Below, in pieces: positions 24,364 through 25,054 of a stretch of DNA of 25,054 bases. The position numbers and the translations under genes were made by a program. The notes under the pieces were generated by a model, which saw nothing but the letters and a program-made list of their open reading frames with translations, did not search any database and was not told the origin of the DNA. The DNA comes from a virus: positions 1 through 25,054 of IMG/VR virus record IMGVR_UViG_3300045303_000023, one strand, 5' to 3'. How positions within the stretch are numbered: position 1 is the stretch's first letter; each line of letters begins with the position of its first letter.

Positions 24364-24448
24364 TTTCATCCTCTCTTTCGATTATGATTGTGTCTTGCCT
24401 TCGTGGAATCAAAATGTAGATGATTAGAAGAATGATGATCCACTCCAT
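24248..24448 (-). CDS. Small N-terminally anchored membrane protein overlapping its neighbour
   Basis: The ATG at 24448 shares its A with the upstream TGA (TGATG) and has GGTGGAG just before. The 66-residue product starts MEWIIILLIIYILIPRR, a membrane helix with positive stop-transfer residues, then a charged soluble part (QDTIIIEREDENETYNLTIV). The last 116 bases run in another frame of the secreted repeat protein. The membrane part lies outside the overlap and looks real; the tail may be only what the overlap permits. A spanin-like nested arrangement was considered and rejected. Confidence 0.5.
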   Translation of the reverse strand: MEWIIILLIIYILIPRRQDTIIIEREDENETYNLTIVVVHHDSDGTISEQNVLRTKWERGRTIDHE

Positions 24449-25054
24449 CACTCCACCTCAAAAAGTCCATAGGCGATCTGGCCCTTGGAATTTTTATCCT
24501 TGATGATTTCAAACTTGAGCTTTCGTTTCTTCAGGTCAAGAATGAAACCATTCATTACACGGTCGCATGCGCTGGCATTCTCCTTTCCATAGACAGCCTT
24601 CGACCATTCGGCCAAGCTGACCATTTCGCCCATCCGCTTCGCCATGGCCTTCGCCAGCTTGTCGCGGTTAGTCCCTTCCGGGATGCCGAAGCCGCTAGCC
24701 GGGACGCCTTTACGGGGTGCGGATTTGGGCTTCGCATGGGCCGTAGGAGCCTTGGCTGGGGCGGGAGCTGGGCGAGTATCCTCCACCCACCGGCCACGCC
24801 TCTGGTCCCACCGCTTCCCGGTTATATCAACCTTCGGGACGGGAGGAGCCTTGGCCTTTTTCGCGGCTTCTCGCTCCTCCTCCCGTCTGCGCTCCTCCTC
24901 CTTGCGTTCGGCTTTCCGCGTCTCCCATTCCTCATCGCTCATGGAGGCTGGCTTACGGGAGTCATACACAACAGAGATGTTATGTATTTTCTTCGGCTTG
25001 AATTTCTCCCAAGCCTTCTTTCGTTCCTTGGCAGAGACGCGAAGGAAGTCAGGA
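24448..25054 (-). CDS. Winged-helix-like DNA-binding protein (paralogue 2, 5' truncated by window)
   Basis: The frame is open to the right edge, so a GTG at 24969 or an ATG at SMSDEEWETR need not be the start; 28 further codons (including ERKKAWEKFKPKKIHN) are visible upstream. The N-terminal part is a highly charged helix (RKAERKEEERRREEERE), then comes a Pro/Ala/Lys linker (RPAPAPAKAPTAHAKP). The C-terminal domain matches paralogue 1 at 22912: GTNRDKLAKAM, WSKAVYG, CDRVMNGFILDLKKRKLKFE and IIKDKNSKGQIAYGLFEVE. The domain is probably a winged helix. The stop is coupled to the membrane-protein gene. Confidence 0.62.
   Translation of the reverse strand, partial: PDFLRVSAKERKKAWEKFKPKKIHNISVVYDSRKPASMSDEEWETRKAERKEEERRREEEREAAKKAKAPPVPKVDITGKRWDQRRGRWVEDTRPAPAPAKAPTAHAKPKSAPRKGVPASGFGIPEGTNRDKLAKAMAKRMGEMVSLAEWSKAVYGKENASACDRVMNGFILDLKKRKLKFEIIKDKNSKGQIAYGLFEVE

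Noticed and set aside
24124-24448. Nested Rz/Rz1-type spanin pair
   Set aside because: The downstream protein has a signal peptidase I site (AMA-Q) and no lipobox, and the upstream one is too short and lacks a periplasmic coiled coil.

Overview
The window is the tail-and-lysis half of a tailed bacteriophage (or prophage) genome plus part of a block transcribed the other way. The baseplate genes match the phage Mu families gp44 to gp48, which points to a contractile-tailed (myovirus-type) particle. A GcrA-family regulator on the minus strand points to an alphaproteobacterial host, because GcrA is characteristic of that class. No integrase, attachment site, terminase, portal, capsid or tRNA gene was seen, so lifestyle and exact lineage are open.

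Plus strand, 1-17230, is a tightly packed late operon in which most genes overlap the next through ATGA or TAATG. In order it holds: the end of a tail assembly chaperone with a T TTT TTT slippery site; two tandem paralogous tape-measure-like proteins with different C-terminal enzyme-like domains; a Mu gp44-like hub; a gp45-like spike; a PAAR tip; a DNA-circularisation (gpN-like) protein split into two genes; gp46-like, gp47-like (baseplate J) and gp48-like proteins; a fibre block of at least four fibre or adhesin proteins (one collagen-like, one glycine-rich) with small accessory proteins; and a probable lysis or envelope group ending in a double-psi-barrel (RlpA-like) protein and a tiny membrane peptide. 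A hairpin plus T tract at 17280-17316 ends this operon.

Minus strand, 25054 to 17315, converges on that terminator. Its upstream part carries winged-helix-like DNA-binding proteins (two clear paralogues), secreted small proteins, an SNF2/DEAD-type helicase, the GcrA-like regulator, a second GcrA/Myb-type helix-turn-helix protein, a coiled-coil protein and a ParB/sulfiredoxin-fold-like protein. Genes are again coupled by ATGA overlaps.

The distal minus-strand part, 17315-19690, is the most unusual. A three-hairpin leader precedes two secreted proteins that end in VPLPA/PEP-CTERM-type exosortase sorting signals. A small membrane peptide, a 12-bp inverted repeat covering a strong ribosome binding site, and three coupled small membrane or basic proteins follow. 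This looks like a phage-borne envelope-modifying cassette. All assignments come from reading motifs; no database search was run.
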